From Photobacterium alginatilyticum (GTDB lineage: Bacteria > Pseudomonadota > Gammaproteobacteria > Enterobacterales > Vibrionaceae): DNA of 64,000 nucleotides. The notes below the pieces were generated by a model, which was not told where the DNA came from, ran no database searches, and worked only from the letters and a program-made list of their open reading frames with translations. Shown one piece after another: positions 17,482-25,933 of the stretch. The translations under genes were made by a program, and so were the position numbers. Every line of letters begins with the position of its first letter. The stretch's first letter is position 1. The stretch lies in contig NZ_RSEJ01000009.1 in assembly GCF_009910675.1 (NCBI RefSeq), positions 124,001 through 188,000 of the forward strand. Reading direction: 5' to 3'.

Positions 17482-18054
17482 ATGACTATTGAAAACATCG
17501 TTAAGCAGCGTGCTGACGCAAAATGTGAACTTTGTTCATCTGAAGATAACTTGAGCGTATATGAAGTGCCTGCTTCTCCGGACACAACTGCTGGTAGCTG
17601 TGTGATGGTCTGTGGTACTTGCCGAGGTCAAATTGAAGATGCTGATACAATGGATCAGAATCACTGGCGCTGCCTGAACGATAGCATGTGGAGCCAGGTT
17701 CCTGCTGTTCAGGTTATGGCTTACCGTATGCTGAAACGTCTTTCGGCTGAAACGTGGGCGCAAGATCTTCTTGATATGCTTTACCTAGAAGAAGACACAA
17801 TTGAGTGGGCTGAAAAAGGGATCGCACTAGAAGCACTAGACTCTATTCAAACACTAGATGTGAATGGCACTCCGCTTCAGGCTGGTGACAACGTCACTAT
17901 CATCAAAGACCTGCCTGTTAAAGGGTCTAGCCTGGTTGTTAAGCAAGGCACCGCTGTTCGTGGCATTCGCCTAACAGACAATCCTCTGCACATCACAGGT
18001 AAAGCAGCCGGTACCAACATGGTAATCATCGCCGCGTACTGTAAAAAAATGTAA
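17482..18054 (+). CDS. phnA: PhnA family zinc-ribbon protein
   Basis: From the ATG at 17482 the protein has 190 residues. A Cys-rich N-terminus (AKCELCSS and later CGTCRG) forms a zinc ribbon, and the C-terminal 70 residues (VNGTPLQAGDNVTIIKDLPVKG) are the PhnA domain with the conserved DLPVKGSS and GTAVRGIRLTDN. Despite its name from the phosphonate region, PhnA (YjdM) is not needed for phosphonate breakdown and its role is unclear. A longer frame from 17452 adds ten unconserved residues. It is a single gene with its own terminator. Confidence 0.9.
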   Translation: MTIENIVKQRADAKCELCSSEDNLSVYEVPASPDTTAGSCVMVCGTCRGQIEDADTMDQNHWRCLNDSMWSQVPAVQVMAYRMLKRLSAETWAQDLLDMLYLEEDTIEWAEKGIALEALDSIQTLDVNGTPLQAGDNVTIIKDLPVKGSSLVVKQGTAVRGIRLTDNPLHITGKAAGTNMVIIAAYCKKM

Positions 18055-18078
18055 TTTACGTTCGCAGTAACGATGAAT

Positions 18079-18110
18079 CACCAAAGGCGCTATCTAGCGC
18101 CTTTGGTGTT
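18079..18110. terminator. Terminator of phnA
   Basis: A perfect 12-bp stem (18079-18090 with 18097-18108) with a 6-base loop. It may also stop the VOC gene coming from the right. Confidence 0.85.
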
Positions 18111-18142
18111 TATGAGGCTACCTAATTCATAAATTAGCAGTA

Positions 18143-18511
18143 TTATTTATCGGACCATATCGCAAGCTCGTTGCCGCTTGGCTCGGTAAAATGAAAACGA
18201 CGCCCACCCGGAAATGAAAAGATAGGTCTAACAATAACCCCGCCCGCCTTTTTGACATTTTGCAGCGAAGTCTCCAGCTCCTGACTGTAAAGCACAACCA
18301 AAGCGCCGCCATTAGCTGTGGTCGAACTCAATGCCGACTGAAAAAAGCCGCCATCTAACCCTTGATTGGAAAATGCGGAATAGTCTTCACCATAATCAAC
18401 AAACTCCCAACCAAATGCCTGAGTAAAAAAAGCCTTTGTCGCAGAAAGATCCACTGCAGGGAATTCAACATAATTGATTTTTTCATGCGATTCTTTTTGG
18501 GAATTATCCAT
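18143..18511 (-). CDS. VOC family protein (glyoxalase-like)
   Basis: This 122-residue protein matches the short single-domain VOC group: NYVEFPAVDLSATKAFFTQAFGWEFVD at the start and GRRFHFTEPSGNELAIW at the end. The second-half Glu (NELAIW) is a usual metal ligand. The substrate cannot be told. A GAGGTG lies just before the ATG. It stands alone, convergent with phnA. Confidence 0.85.
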   Translation of the reverse strand: MDNSQKESHEKINYVEFPAVDLSATKAFFTQAFGWEFVDYGEDYSAFSNQGLDGGFFQSALSSTTANGGALVVLYSQELETSLQNVKKAGGVIVRPIFSFPGGRRFHFTEPSGNELAIWSDK

Positions 18512-18729
18512 ATTTCACCTCTTGAGATTGATTACCCCACCTTTATTTGTCTAAAGCTTACACAGGTTGGTGATTTTAATCTCAGAGGCTGGTCAAGTGA
18601 AAACAGTCCTGCCCCAGAAATTTTCACAATCATGTTTGCTCTCTGATAAAAAACATGGTTAGAATAGCGGGAAAATTAATAACAGCATCATTTGCTGTTT
18701 AGTCAAACATATTAAACGAATTTTAGTAC

Positions 18730-18812
18730 GTTAGTCGGGGAGCCTTTGGCTGAGACCATTTCGATGGGACCCGTTGAACCTGATCCATTTAATAATGGCG
18801 TAGGGAACTAGC
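18730..18812 (+). promoter_or_regulatory. TPP riboswitch (thi-box)
   Basis: The aptamer hallmarks are all present: TCGGGG-GCC, CTGAGA, ACCCGTTGAACCTGATC and GGCGTAGGGAA. The closing helix P1 can form between GTTAGT (18730-18735) and ACTAGC (18807-18812). An extra small hairpin CCAT-TTCG-ATGG sits in P3. It binds thiamin pyrophosphate and lies 80 bases before thiD, so it should switch off the thiD-thiZXY-tenA operon when the cofactor is plentiful. Confidence 0.97.
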
Positions 18813-18862
18813 AACCGTGTCTCTCTGCGCCCTTCTCTCCTGTGGCCTTTCTTTGACACCTG

Positions 18863-18889
18863 CTACCCTGCGCTCAACTTTAGGGGTAG
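18863..18889 (+). promoter_or_regulatory. Hairpin masking the thiD ribosome-binding site
   Basis: CTACCC (18863-18868) can pair with GGGTAG (18884-18889), covering the AGGGG ribosome-binding site (18882-18886) of thiD. This fits a riboswitch acting on translation. The switch between folds is inferred. Confidence 0.6.
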
Positions 18890-18891
18890 TT

Positions 18892-19719
18892 ATGGCGATT
18901 CCATCAAAAACACCAATCACACTAACGATTGCCGGCTCTGATAGTGGCGGCGGTGCTGGCATCCAAGCCGACATCAAGGCTATTTCGGCAACAGGAAGTT
19001 ACGCCTGCTCCGTCATCACTGCATTGACGGCACAGAACACTCAAGGAGTGTCTGGTATCCTGGCCGTCGAACCCGAGTTTGTCGAACAGCAACTTGATAG
19101 TGTCTTTACTGATCTTGATGTCAAAGCTGTAAAAGTTGGCATGCTAAGTGACACCAATATTATCCGTGTAGTTGCCGCCAAGCTCCGTCAATACCAGCCT
19201 AAATATCTCGTTGTCGATCCTGTCATGGTCGCGACCAGCGGTGACCTCCTACTGCAACAAGATGCTATTTCAAGCCTGAAATCAGAACTGTTGCCGCTAG
19301 CTGATGTTATTACCCCTAATCTACCTGAAGCAGCAGCCCTACTGGGTGTCGCTATTCCTCACAGCGAGCAGGAAATGGCGAATATGATAGACGGTTTACG
19401 TGAAATCGGCGCTAAATCCGTTCTTCTCAAAGGCGGTCACCTGGAACAGGACACCAACAGTACCGACCTGCTTATTCTGGCTAATGATGTGGTCCGCATG
19501 AGCACACCTCGAATTCCAACTAACAATACCCACGGAACCGGCTGCACGCTTTCTTCAGCAATCGCATCGTTTCTTGCCCAGGGTATTGAGCTAACAACTG
19601 CCGTCCAATACGCAAAATCCTATATCACAAAGGCTATCAGCCACGCTGGCGAACTTGAAATTGGCTCGGGTCATGGGCCTGTACACCACTTCTTTACCGG
19701 TCACTACCAACCGGAATAA
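18892..19719 (+). CDS. thiD: Hydroxymethylpyrimidine / phosphomethylpyrimidine kinase
   Basis: This 275-residue ribokinase-fold enzyme phosphorylates HMP and HMP-P in thiamin synthesis. Visible motifs are TIAGSDSGGGAGIQADIK (substrate loop), VVDPVMVATSGD, the anion-hole region NTHGTGCTLSSAIA and the GHGP end. The ATG at 18892 is chosen for its AGGGG site; an in-frame GTG at 18817 lies in the riboswitch expression platform and would add 25 unrelated residues. It is the first gene of the riboswitch operon. Confidence 0.96.
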   Translation: MAIPSKTPITLTIAGSDSGGGAGIQADIKAISATGSYACSVITALTAQNTQGVSGILAVEPEFVEQQLDSVFTDLDVKAVKVGMLSDTNIIRVVAAKLRQYQPKYLVVDPVMVATSGDLLLQQDAISSLKSELLPLADVITPNLPEAAALLGVAIPHSEQEMANMIDGLREIGAKSVLLKGGHLEQDTNSTDLLILANDVVRMSTPRIPTNNTHGTGCTLSSAIASFLAQGIELTTAVQYAKSYITKAISHAGELEIGSGHGPVHHFFTGHYQPE

Positions 19720-19730
19720 GGACAATGGCT

Positions 19731-20507
19731 ATGTCTGTATCTGCAACAACAACCACTCACTCTCGTGCTGTCGAAGTTCGTATGCAGCACGTCTCGCTGA
19801 CATACAAAGATGCCAATGATGCGCTGTTCGCGGATCTGAATCTGACCCTGCCTGCCGGTGAGTGGACATGCCTGCTGGGTAAAAGTGGCTGTGGTAAAAC
19901 AACACTGCTAAGGCAACTTGCAGGGCTTAACAAAGATCGTGTCAATTGGCATGGCAGCCTTGTCACATCCGATAATAAGTCGCTGTCTGAACGTATTGCC
20001 TATATGGCTCAGCAAGATCTTTTGCTGCCATGGCTGTCAGTGATGGATAACGTTTGCCTGAGCCATCGTTTCGGTTCGTCTCCCTCCCTTCGGGATCAGG
20101 ATAAAGCCGTCAGGCTGCTTCAGGCAGTAGGGTTAGAATCCTACGCGACAGCAATGCCCAATCAGCTTTCTGGCGGAATGCGCCAGCGGGTAGCACTGGC
20201 CAGAACGTTGATGCAGGACAAGCCGCTGGTGCTTATGGATGAGCCATTCTCGGCACTTGATGCCGTGACACGCCATAAGTTGCAGACTTTATCAGCCGAG
20301 CTTCTCAAAAACCGTACTGTATTGCTGATCACCCACGACCCTCAAGAAGCACTGCGCCTCGGGCACAATATCTACATCATGACTGGCAAGCCTGCCAAAC
20401 TCATTGAACTAAATACGCCACCATCAGTACCACCGAGGCAATTTGATGCCCAAATGGCTGCCCACCAACAGACCATTATCGAGCAACTGGAGCAGGATTA
20501 TGGCTGA
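19731..20507 (+). CDS. thiZ: ABC transporter ATP-binding protein for thiamin precursor uptake
   Basis: This protein of 258 residues (260 if the ATG at 19725 is used, which sits too close to the AAGGA) has Walker A GKSGCGKTTL, a Q-loop (MAQQDLLLPWLSV), signature LSGGMRQRVALART, Walker B LVLMDEPFSALD and the switch His in LITHDP. It belongs to the nitrate/taurine/ThiZ group. With the permease and binding protein that follow, it should import a pyrimidine precursor such as HMP or formyl-aminopyrimidine. It starts 11 bases after thiD and overlaps the permease gene. Confidence 0.92.
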   Translation: MSVSATTTTHSRAVEVRMQHVSLTYKDANDALFADLNLTLPAGEWTCLLGKSGCGKTTLLRQLAGLNKDRVNWHGSLVTSDNKSLSERIAYMAQQDLLLPWLSVMDNVCLSHRFGSSPSLRDQDKAVRLLQAVGLESYATAMPNQLSGGMRQRVALARTLMQDKPLVLMDEPFSALDAVTRHKLQTLSAELLKNRTVLLITHDPQEALRLGHNIYIMTGKPAKLIELNTPPSVPPRQFDAQMAAHQQTIIEQLEQDYG

Positions 20508-21321
20508 ACAACCCACTACCAATACCATGACCGAGTCAGTCCAAATCCGGCATCTAGTACCGGAACAGCACCGCGGGCTATCACAAAGCCTGATGCGCAT
20601 TCTGATCAGCTTTGCTGTGATTATGGGTTTATGGCAGGCCTCTGTCGTAACATTCGACATGCCGGCCTTCATTTTGCCTGGCCCGGCTGCAGTCTTAAGT
20701 AAGTTAATCGAACGCTCTGAGGTGTTATGGCACCACACAATAGTCACTAGTACCGAAGTTATACTCGGACTGTTGCTTGGTTTATTTATGGGGCTGTTTT
20801 TTGCATTGCAAATGTTGCTGTTTGCCCCGTTACGCCGCTGGCTACTGCCAATTCTTATCACCAGTCAGGCAATTCCCGTCTTTGCTATCGCTCCGATTCT
20901 GATGCTGTGGCTGGGATATGGTATTGCCTCGAAAGTTGTCATGGCCGCCCTGATTATCTTTTTCCCGGTAACAACCTGCTGTTATGACGGCCTTCGTCAT
21001 ACACCTTCAGGATATCTGGATCTGGCCAAAACCATGGGCGCAACGCGCTGGCAGCTCCTATGGAAAATTCGTTTACCGGCGGCTCTGCCAGCTTTGGCCT
21101 CAGGCATTCGAGTCGCAGTTGTCGTCGCTCCAATCGGCGCAGTAATTGGTGAATGGGTAGGCTCCAGCGAAGGTCTTGGCTATTTAATGCTTCAGGCAAA
21201 CGCCCGAATGTTTGTCGACGAAATGTTTGCCGCCCTTTTTATCCTGGCTTTCTTTTCAGTCAGCCTCTATTTCACCGCCGATGTATTGCTGAAAAAAGCA
21301 ATTCCGTGGCAAAGCAAATAA
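20500..21321 (+). CDS. thiX: ABC transporter permease for thiamin precursor
   Basis: This 273-residue inner-membrane protein begins at ATG 20500, eight bases inside the end of thiZ, with GGAGCAGGA upstream. It has about six helices and the coupling (EAA-type) loop LDLAKTMGATRWQLLWKIRLPAALPAL, which docks with the ATPase. The signature VVVAPIGAVIGEWVGSSEGLGYLM is typical of the SsuC/ThiX branch. An in-frame ATG at 20443 would lie deep in thiZ and is unlikely. Confidence 0.92.
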   Translation: MAEQPTTNTMTESVQIRHLVPEQHRGLSQSLMRILISFAVIMGLWQASVVTFDMPAFILPGPAAVLSKLIERSEVLWHHTIVTSTEVILGLLLGLFMGLFFALQMLLFAPLRRWLLPILITSQAIPVFAIAPILMLWLGYGIASKVVMAALIIFFPVTTCCYDGLRHTPSGYLDLAKTMGATRWQLLWKIRLPAALPALASGIRVAVVVAPIGAVIGEWVGSSEGLGYLMLQANARMFVDEMFAALFILAFFSVSLYFTADVLLKKAIPWQSK

Positions 21322-21388
21322 CACCAACAAAGCCTGGCTATCAGGCGAATAAGCAATAAAAATAACAACTTAAGGACAGGAACAATCA

Positions 21389-22330
21389 ATGAAAAAGCAT
21401 TTACTCCATGGATTTGCTGCACTTTCTCTATCTATGGCCTCATTCAATGCGGCAGCAGAAAAAGTCACCCTGATGCTGGACTGGTTCGTCAACCCCAACC
21501 ACGGCCCTATTATCCTGGCCCAGGAAAAAGGCTGGTTTGCCGAACAAGGTCTTGAGGTCGAGATTCAGGAACCAACTGATCCAAGTATTCCAGACAAGCT
21601 TGTTGCCGCAGGCAAGATTGATATGGCCGTTTCGTACCAAAGCACACTTATTTCAAGTACTGCAGCCGGTTTGCCAGTCGTACGCTCGGCCACTCTTATC
21701 TCCGGGCCACTCAATTCTCTGATTGTGCTTGATAAATCAGGTGTTAAGAGTCTTGCAGATCTGGAAGGCAAACAAATTGGTGTCGCGATTGGCGGTAACG
21801 AAGATGCAACTATTGGTACCATGTTAAGATCTGCCAATGTCAGCATGGATAGCGTAAAAATCATTAACGTTGGCTGGGCGCTTTCATCTTCTCTCGCTTC
21901 CGGCAAAGTGGATGCGATTTGGGGCGGATTGAGAAACTTCGAACTGAATCAACTAGAGCTGGAAGGCTACAAAGCAACGGCATTCTACCCTGAAGAGCAC
22001 GGTGTTCCACCCTATGATGAGCTGATCTTCGTAGCCAACAAACACAAGTACAGCCCGGAAACAGTGAGTAAATTCAATAAGGCTATCGAAAAAGCAACTG
22101 TCTACCTGATCAACCATCCTGAAAAGGCCTGGCAGGAGTTCGTTGCATATTCTCCCGATACTCTGAATAACGATCTCAACCGTAATGCCTGGGAAGATAC
22201 CCTTACCCGTTTTGCATTGCGTCCGGGAGCTGTTGAACTGAAACGATATGACGAATATGCCGAGTTCATGAAGCAGCACAAAATCATCACAACCCTGCCG
22301 CAGGCTAAAGATTACGTATTAACGTACTAA
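21389..22330 (+). CDS. thiY: Substrate-binding protein for thiamin pyrimidine precursor (NMT1/THI5-like)
   Basis: This 313-residue periplasmic protein has a cleaved signal (to about AAAE) and the NMT1/THI5-like fold: KVTLMLDWFVNPNHGPIILAQEKGWF at the start, then DMAVSYQ and WGGLRNFE. ThiY proteins bind formyl-aminopyrimidine or HMP and hand it to the permease. It sits in order after thiZ and thiX and before tenA, which releases HMP from degraded thiamin, so the operon is a coherent salvage route. Confidence 0.93.
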   Translation: MKKHLLHGFAALSLSMASFNAAAEKVTLMLDWFVNPNHGPIILAQEKGWFAEQGLEVEIQEPTDPSIPDKLVAAGKIDMAVSYQSTLISSTAAGLPVVRSATLISGPLNSLIVLDKSGVKSLADLEGKQIGVAIGGNEDATIGTMLRSANVSMDSVKIINVGWALSSSLASGKVDAIWGGLRNFELNQLELEGYKATAFYPEEHGVPPYDELIFVANKHKYSPETVSKFNKAIEKATVYLINHPEKAWQEFVAYSPDTLNNDLNRNAWEDTLTRFALRPGAVELKRYDEYAEFMKQHKIITTLPQAKDYVLTY

Positions 22331-22363
22331 TCACTTCATGGCTTTATTTAACAAGGACTTCCA

Positions 22364-23032
22364 GTGAATCATCAAGACCTTATCAAAGCCTGCCAGCAAG
22401 ACTGGCAAGCTTACACCGAACATAGCTTTGTTACTCAACTTGCTAAAGGTGAACTGAATAAAAGTGCCTATCTTCATTATCTTAAACAGGACTTTTTATT
22501 CCTCAAACACTATGCACGAGCCTATGCGCTCGCTATCTTCAAAGGACGCACCCTTGCAGAAATGCGTGAACCGTTACCAAGCCTAACGGCTTTGCTTGAT
22601 TCCGAGATGTCCCATCATGTCGAATACTGCGCCAAGTGGGGATTGACCGAGTCTGACATGGAAGGTGAACCAGAAGATTTCGGTACCGTCAGCTACACTC
22701 GCTATGTCCTTGATACCGGGATGGCAGGGGATCGTGTTGATCTCTTTGCCGCCCTCGCTCCTTGCGCGATTGGCTATGCCGAGATCGGTACTCAGCTCCT
22801 TAACTGGTCTGAAACAAAACTTGACGGTAACCCTTACCAAAGCTGGATCCAACTATACAGCGGTGAAGAGTTCCAGTCTGGCGTTCGTGAGACCATAAAA
22901 CGCCTTGACGAGATGCTGACTGAAATTTCGCTAGACAGCCAACGCGGTCAAAGACTGTGCGAGATCTTTAAAACAGCGACTCGTATGGAGGTTGCCTTTT
23001 GGCAACAAGGCCTGAACGCTTCTGATAGCTAA
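22364..23032 (+). CDS. tenA: Aminopyrimidine aminohydrolase (thiaminase II)
   Basis: This 222-residue helical protein starts at a GTG with AAGGA seven bases upstream. It has the TenA active-site Cys about 134 in LAPCAIGYAEIG, and conserved YSGEEF near the C-terminus with the catalytic Glu. TenA hydrolyses aminopyrimidine breakdown products of thiamin to HMP, which ThiD then phosphorylates. It is the last gene of the TPP-riboswitch operon and is followed by a strong terminator. Confidence 0.95.
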   Translation: MNHQDLIKACQQDWQAYTEHSFVTQLAKGELNKSAYLHYLKQDFLFLKHYARAYALAIFKGRTLAEMREPLPSLTALLDSEMSHHVEYCAKWGLTESDMEGEPEDFGTVSYTRYVLDTGMAGDRVDLFAALAPCAIGYAEIGTQLLNWSETKLDGNPYQSWIQLYSGEEFQSGVRETIKRLDEMLTEISLDSQRGQRLCEIFKTATRMEVAFWQQGLNASDS

Positions 23033-23058
23033 TTCGAGCATTTAGCAATTCTTATCAA

Positions 23059-23095
23059 TATCAGGTGCCTATTCGCAGGCACCTGATACTTTTTG
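23059..23095 (+). terminator. Terminator of the thiamin operon, overlapping the tetR 3' end
   Basis: A perfect 11-bp stem (23059-23069 with 23078-23088) is followed by CTTTTTG. The last codons of the convergent TetR gene lie in its loop and right arm. Confidence 0.9.
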
Positions 23096-23668
23096 TCCAT
23101 CAAGCATAGTCAGTAACACAGACAGGGCATCATCAATCATTTCGTATTGCCGAGCTTTCCCCAGTACTCTTATTCCCTGCATCTGCATCACCAAGAAATG
23201 GCTAAGCCTCGCCGGTTCAACACTTGTATTCAGCTCTTCCCGTCGCTGCGCATTTTCAATCGCATTCTTAAAGCTATCGGATAGTGTCTGATAAAGCAGA
23301 CTTCCGGCTTCCAGCACGTCATCATCACTGTATGCCCGCTCCAAAATGGCATTCTGCATAAAACAACCGCATTTTTGCTCCCGTTGCAAATCGGCGAAGC
23401 ATGTCAGATACGCAACAATGTCCTGGTAACCCGCGTCAGCAGACAGACTATCTGAAAGCATCGGAAATGATATTTTCTTCAGGTAATAGTCCAGCGCTTC
23501 CCGATACAACGACTCCTTATCGGTATACGTGTTGTAAAGACTGAACCGGTTGATTCCAAGATGGTTAACCAGGTCTGCAACTGAGGTTTCCGCGTAGCCT
23601 TTTTGCCAAAAAAGCTCCATCGCCAACAGCAGTTTTTCCTCGCGGTCAAAATTCTTCGATCTGGCCAT
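23069..23668 (-). CDS. TetR/AcrR family repressor
   Basis: From the ATG at 23668 (GAGGAATAGGA upstream) this is 199 residues; nine extra residues are possible from 23695. The N-terminal helix-turn-helix (about 12-57: AMELFWQKGYAETSVADLVNHLGINRFSLYNTYTDKESL) is standard. The C-terminal domain has KCGCFMQNAILE, a Cys-containing motif common in repressors of electrophile or redox-sensing type. It is divergent from two glutathione S-transferase genes across a 100-base region with an inverted-repeat operator pair, so it probably controls them and itself. Confidence 0.9.
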   Translation of the reverse strand: MARSKNFDREEKLLLAMELFWQKGYAETSVADLVNHLGINRFSLYNTYTDKESLYREALDYYLKKISFPMLSDSLSADAGYQDIVAYLTCFADLQREQKCGCFMQNAILERAYSDDDVLEAGSLLYQTLSDSFKNAIENAQRREELNTSVEPARLSHFLVMQMQGIRVLGKARQYEMIDDALSVLLTMLDGQKVSGACE

Positions 23669-23706
23669 TCCTATTCCTCGCCAAAAAAAGATCAAATCAT
23701 ACTTGA

Positions 23707-23753
23707 CTGATCGTTCCGTTATTGAGTAGATTTTAAACTAAACGAACGTTCAG
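23707..23753. promoter_or_regulatory. Candidate TetR operators
   Basis: CTGATCGTTCCGTT (23707-23720) is mirrored by AACGAACGTTCAG (23741-23753), with 20 bases between them. The second contains the 8-bp palindrome GAACGTTC. They lie in the tetR-gst divergent promoter region. Confidence 0.6.
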
Positions 23754-23767
23754 ATAAAGGAAGTATA

Positions 23768-24379
23768 ATGAAAATTTATGAACTAGGGCCGGCACCAAGT
23801 GCTCGCCGAGTCAGTATCTTTCTGGCCGAAAAAGGAATTGACGTTGAACGTCAGCAAGTCGATATTCGTGGGGGCGAAAACCTCAGCGAGACATTCAGGG
23901 CAATAAGTCTCAATGGGCAAATCCCTGTCCTTGAACTCGATGACGGCACCACAATCTGTGAGTCAGTTGCAATTTGTCGTTACTTTGACGAAGCCTTCCC
24001 TACAGAGCAGTCACTCTTCGGCAATAGCGCACTCGAAAAAGCCCAAATTGAAATGTGGCAACGCTTGGTCGAACTACGTGGCCTGCTGGTAGCAATGCAA
24101 GCCTTCCGTAACATCAGCGGCATCTATCAAGACAGAGAAAACTGCATAACGGCCTGGGGGGAAGAATCTCGCCAGCGGTTAGTTGATTTCCTACCGACGC
24201 TTGAGAAACAACTCTCAAAAACAACCTATGTTGCCGGTGACAATTTCAGTATTGCTGACATTACTGCAGTCATATTGTGCGATTTCATGAAAAATCTAGA
24301 AATCCATATCGATGAAAACTTACCAAACTTACAACGCTGGTATCAGCTAGTTAGCACACGTCCTTCAGTTAAAGGTTAA
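23768..24379 (+). CDS. Glutathione S-transferase family protein
   Basis: This 203-residue protein has a thioredoxin-like N-terminal domain ([15 protein letters not shown], then [12 protein letters not shown] and the glutathione-contacting [11 protein letters not shown]) and an all-helical C-terminal domain with the [10 protein letters not shown] capping motif. It should conjugate or reduce electrophiles with glutathione in the cytoplasm. It follows the divergent TetR operator region and is 11 bases from a second GST gene, so they form a likely detoxification operon. Confidence 0.92.
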   Translation: MKIYELGPAPSARRVSIFLAEKGIDVERQQVDIRGGENLSETFRAISLNGQIPVLELDDGTTICESVAICRYFDEAFPTEQSLFGNSALEKAQIEMWQRLVELRGLLVAMQAFRNISGIYQDRENCITAWGEESRQRLVDFLPTLEKQLSKTTYVAGDNFSIADITAVILCDFMKNLEIHIDENLPNLQRWYQLVSTRPSVKG

Positions 24380-24390
24380 AAGGAATTAGT

Positions 24391-25059
24391 ATGATAGATC
24401 TCTACACAGCAGCCACGCCAAACGGCCATAAAATCTCTATCGCGCTGGAAGAAATGGGGCTTGAATACCGAGTCCACCCACTCGACCTGATGGCGGCGGA
24501 ACAAAAACAGCCAGAATTTACTGCCATTAACCCAAACGGTCGAATTCCTGCCATCGTCGACACAGAAAACGACAATTTCGCTGTTTTTGAATCCGGTGCC
24601 ATCTTGTTGTACCTGGCTGAGAAAACTGGAAAGTTCTTGCCTGAGGATCCTAAAAAGCGCTCTCAGGTTATTCAGTGGCTGATGTTTCAGATGGGCGGTG
24701 TGGGACCAATGATGGGGCAGGCAAATGTGTTCTATCGTTATTTCCCGGAGACCATTCCGGCGGCAATAGAAAGATACCAGCACGAGGGCCGACGCTTGTT
24801 CGAGGTCATGGATAAACAGCTGGCCAAACATGCCTATCTCGCTGGTGATGAATATACCATCGCAGATATGGCAACCTGGCCATGGGTTCGAATCTATGAA
24901 TGGAGCGGAATTGATATCGACGGCCTGGAGCATTTGCAACGCTGGCTCAATGAACTTGCCGAACGCCCTGCTTGTCAGAAAGGTATTCTTGTTCCGCCGC
25001 CATCAGAACTGAGTGACGAAGAGAAGGCTGCTGAAATTAGAAAAATGGTGACCCGATAA
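24391..25059 (+). CDS. Glutathione S-transferase, YfcG/YghU-like (Nu class)
   Basis: This 222-residue protein begins [21 protein letters not shown], with the TPNG sequence of Nu-class enzymes such as YfcG, followed by [11 protein letters not shown] and the [14 protein letters not shown] glutathione site. The C-terminal domain has [13 protein letters not shown] and [11 protein letters not shown]. YfcG-type enzymes have disulphide-bond reductase activity on glutathione disulphides. It is the second gene of the TetR-flanked pair. Confidence 0.92.
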   Translation: MIDLYTAATPNGHKISIALEEMGLEYRVHPLDLMAAEQKQPEFTAINPNGRIPAIVDTENDNFAVFESGAILLYLAEKTGKFLPEDPKKRSQVIQWLMFQMGGVGPMMGQANVFYRYFPETIPAAIERYQHEGRRLFEVMDKQLAKHAYLAGDEYTIADMATWPWVRIYEWSGIDIDGLEHLQRWLNELAERPACQKGILVPPPSELSDEEKAAEIRKMVTR

Positions 25060-25068
25060 CTGAGCTTA

Positions 25069-25126
25069 GGGTCTGTTGATCTTCATCATCTTTGTGACAG
25101 GTGAAAATAGAGAGATGAACAGACCC
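25069..25126. repeat. Short element with terminal inverted repeats (MITE-like)
   Basis: A 58-base interval is bounded by GGGTCTGTTGATCT and the inverse of GGGTCTGTTCATCT (13 of 14 matching). It is non-coding and lies between the gst pair and ydcF. I see no clear target duplication. It could instead be a long-loop hairpin. Confidence 0.4.
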
Positions 25127-25155
25127 GGGTAAGCAACGATCTAGAGTGCGGTTTG

Positions 25156-25803
25156 CTAAGTAGTAATCAAATGTTCGTTGAAACCCAGTTCGACCAGTGA
25201 TTCAAATGCTTGCCAGATATCGTCAGGAATATGTTGTGGCATTGAATACCCCAGAGCCGGATAATCTTTGATTCGCTGAAGATCGCCTACCATAACGTTT
25301 ATGACATCGCTGTAGGTGAGCAATTCATTTGGATACTCATCGAAACTGATAGGCGGCGATGTCACCATCACTTGCTTGCCCGGCCACTGCTGCATAAATG
25401 TGGCGTAGGTTCTCCTCTCCATAAATGGCTTTTGAACCAATATCAGCGTTTTAGGGTCAAGCCCCTTATCTTCCAATAGCACCTTGGTAAAAAGAATGTT
25501 TTCACCGGTATTCGTCGACTGGGGTTCAATAAGAATAGATTCTTTGGGTACGCCCATATCCGCAGCAACCAGAGCAAAGGCCTCTGCTTCCGACTCACTG
25601 AACATCCCACTGGTCAATTCACCTACCCCGCCAGAAAAGACGATATAAGGCGCATAGCCGTCTAGGTACAATTTTGCTGCATACTCGGCTACACGAATAT
25701 CGTTACTGCACAGAACAAAAATACAATCACTTTTCTCAAGCTGATCATTGAGTAAGTGGTAGTTCCAGACTTTCTTAGCCAGAGAGTGAACCTGTGATGC
25801 CAT
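25156..25803 (-). CDS. ydcF: YdcF/DUF218 family protein
   Basis: From the ATG at 25803, after AAGGACGG, this is 215 residues; a frame from 25851 adds 16. The DUF218 pattern is clear: DCIFVLCSNDIRVAEYAAKLYLDG, IVFSGGVGE, the EPQSTNTGEN motif with the conserved Glu, Thr and Asn, and LVQKPFMERRT. E. coli YdcF binds S-adenosylmethionine but its reaction is unknown, while other DUF218 proteins act in envelope processes. No membrane segment is present, so this is the cytosolic YdcF type. Confidence 0.88.
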   Translation of the reverse strand: MASQVHSLAKKVWNYHLLNDQLEKSDCIFVLCSNDIRVAEYAAKLYLDGYAPYIVFSGGVGELTSGMFSESEAEAFALVAADMGVPKESILIEPQSTNTGENILFTKVLLEDKGLDPKTLILVQKPFMERRTYATFMQQWPGKQVMVTSPPISFDEYPNELLTYSDVINVMVGDLQRIKDYPALGYSMPQHIPDDIWQAFESLVELGFNEHLITT

Positions 25804-25933
25804 ATATCCGTCCTTGAACTGAAACCGCTGGACCCACTTTGAATCCAGCATATTGAGGTAGTTTGTGTATTACTTTGCACAGCTAGAATGAAGTTAGCAT
25901 TACAATACCAGCGAATACCACTTTGAGATCTGG

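Noticed and set aside
18817..18891. Longer thiD start at the GTG at 18817
   Set aside because: It lies in the riboswitch expression platform, lacks a suitable ribosome-binding site, and the added residues do not resemble ThiD.
24885..24894. GGTTCGAATC, resembling a tRNA T-loop
   Set aside because: It lies inside the second GST coding sequence and no acceptor stem or anticodon arm can be folded around it.
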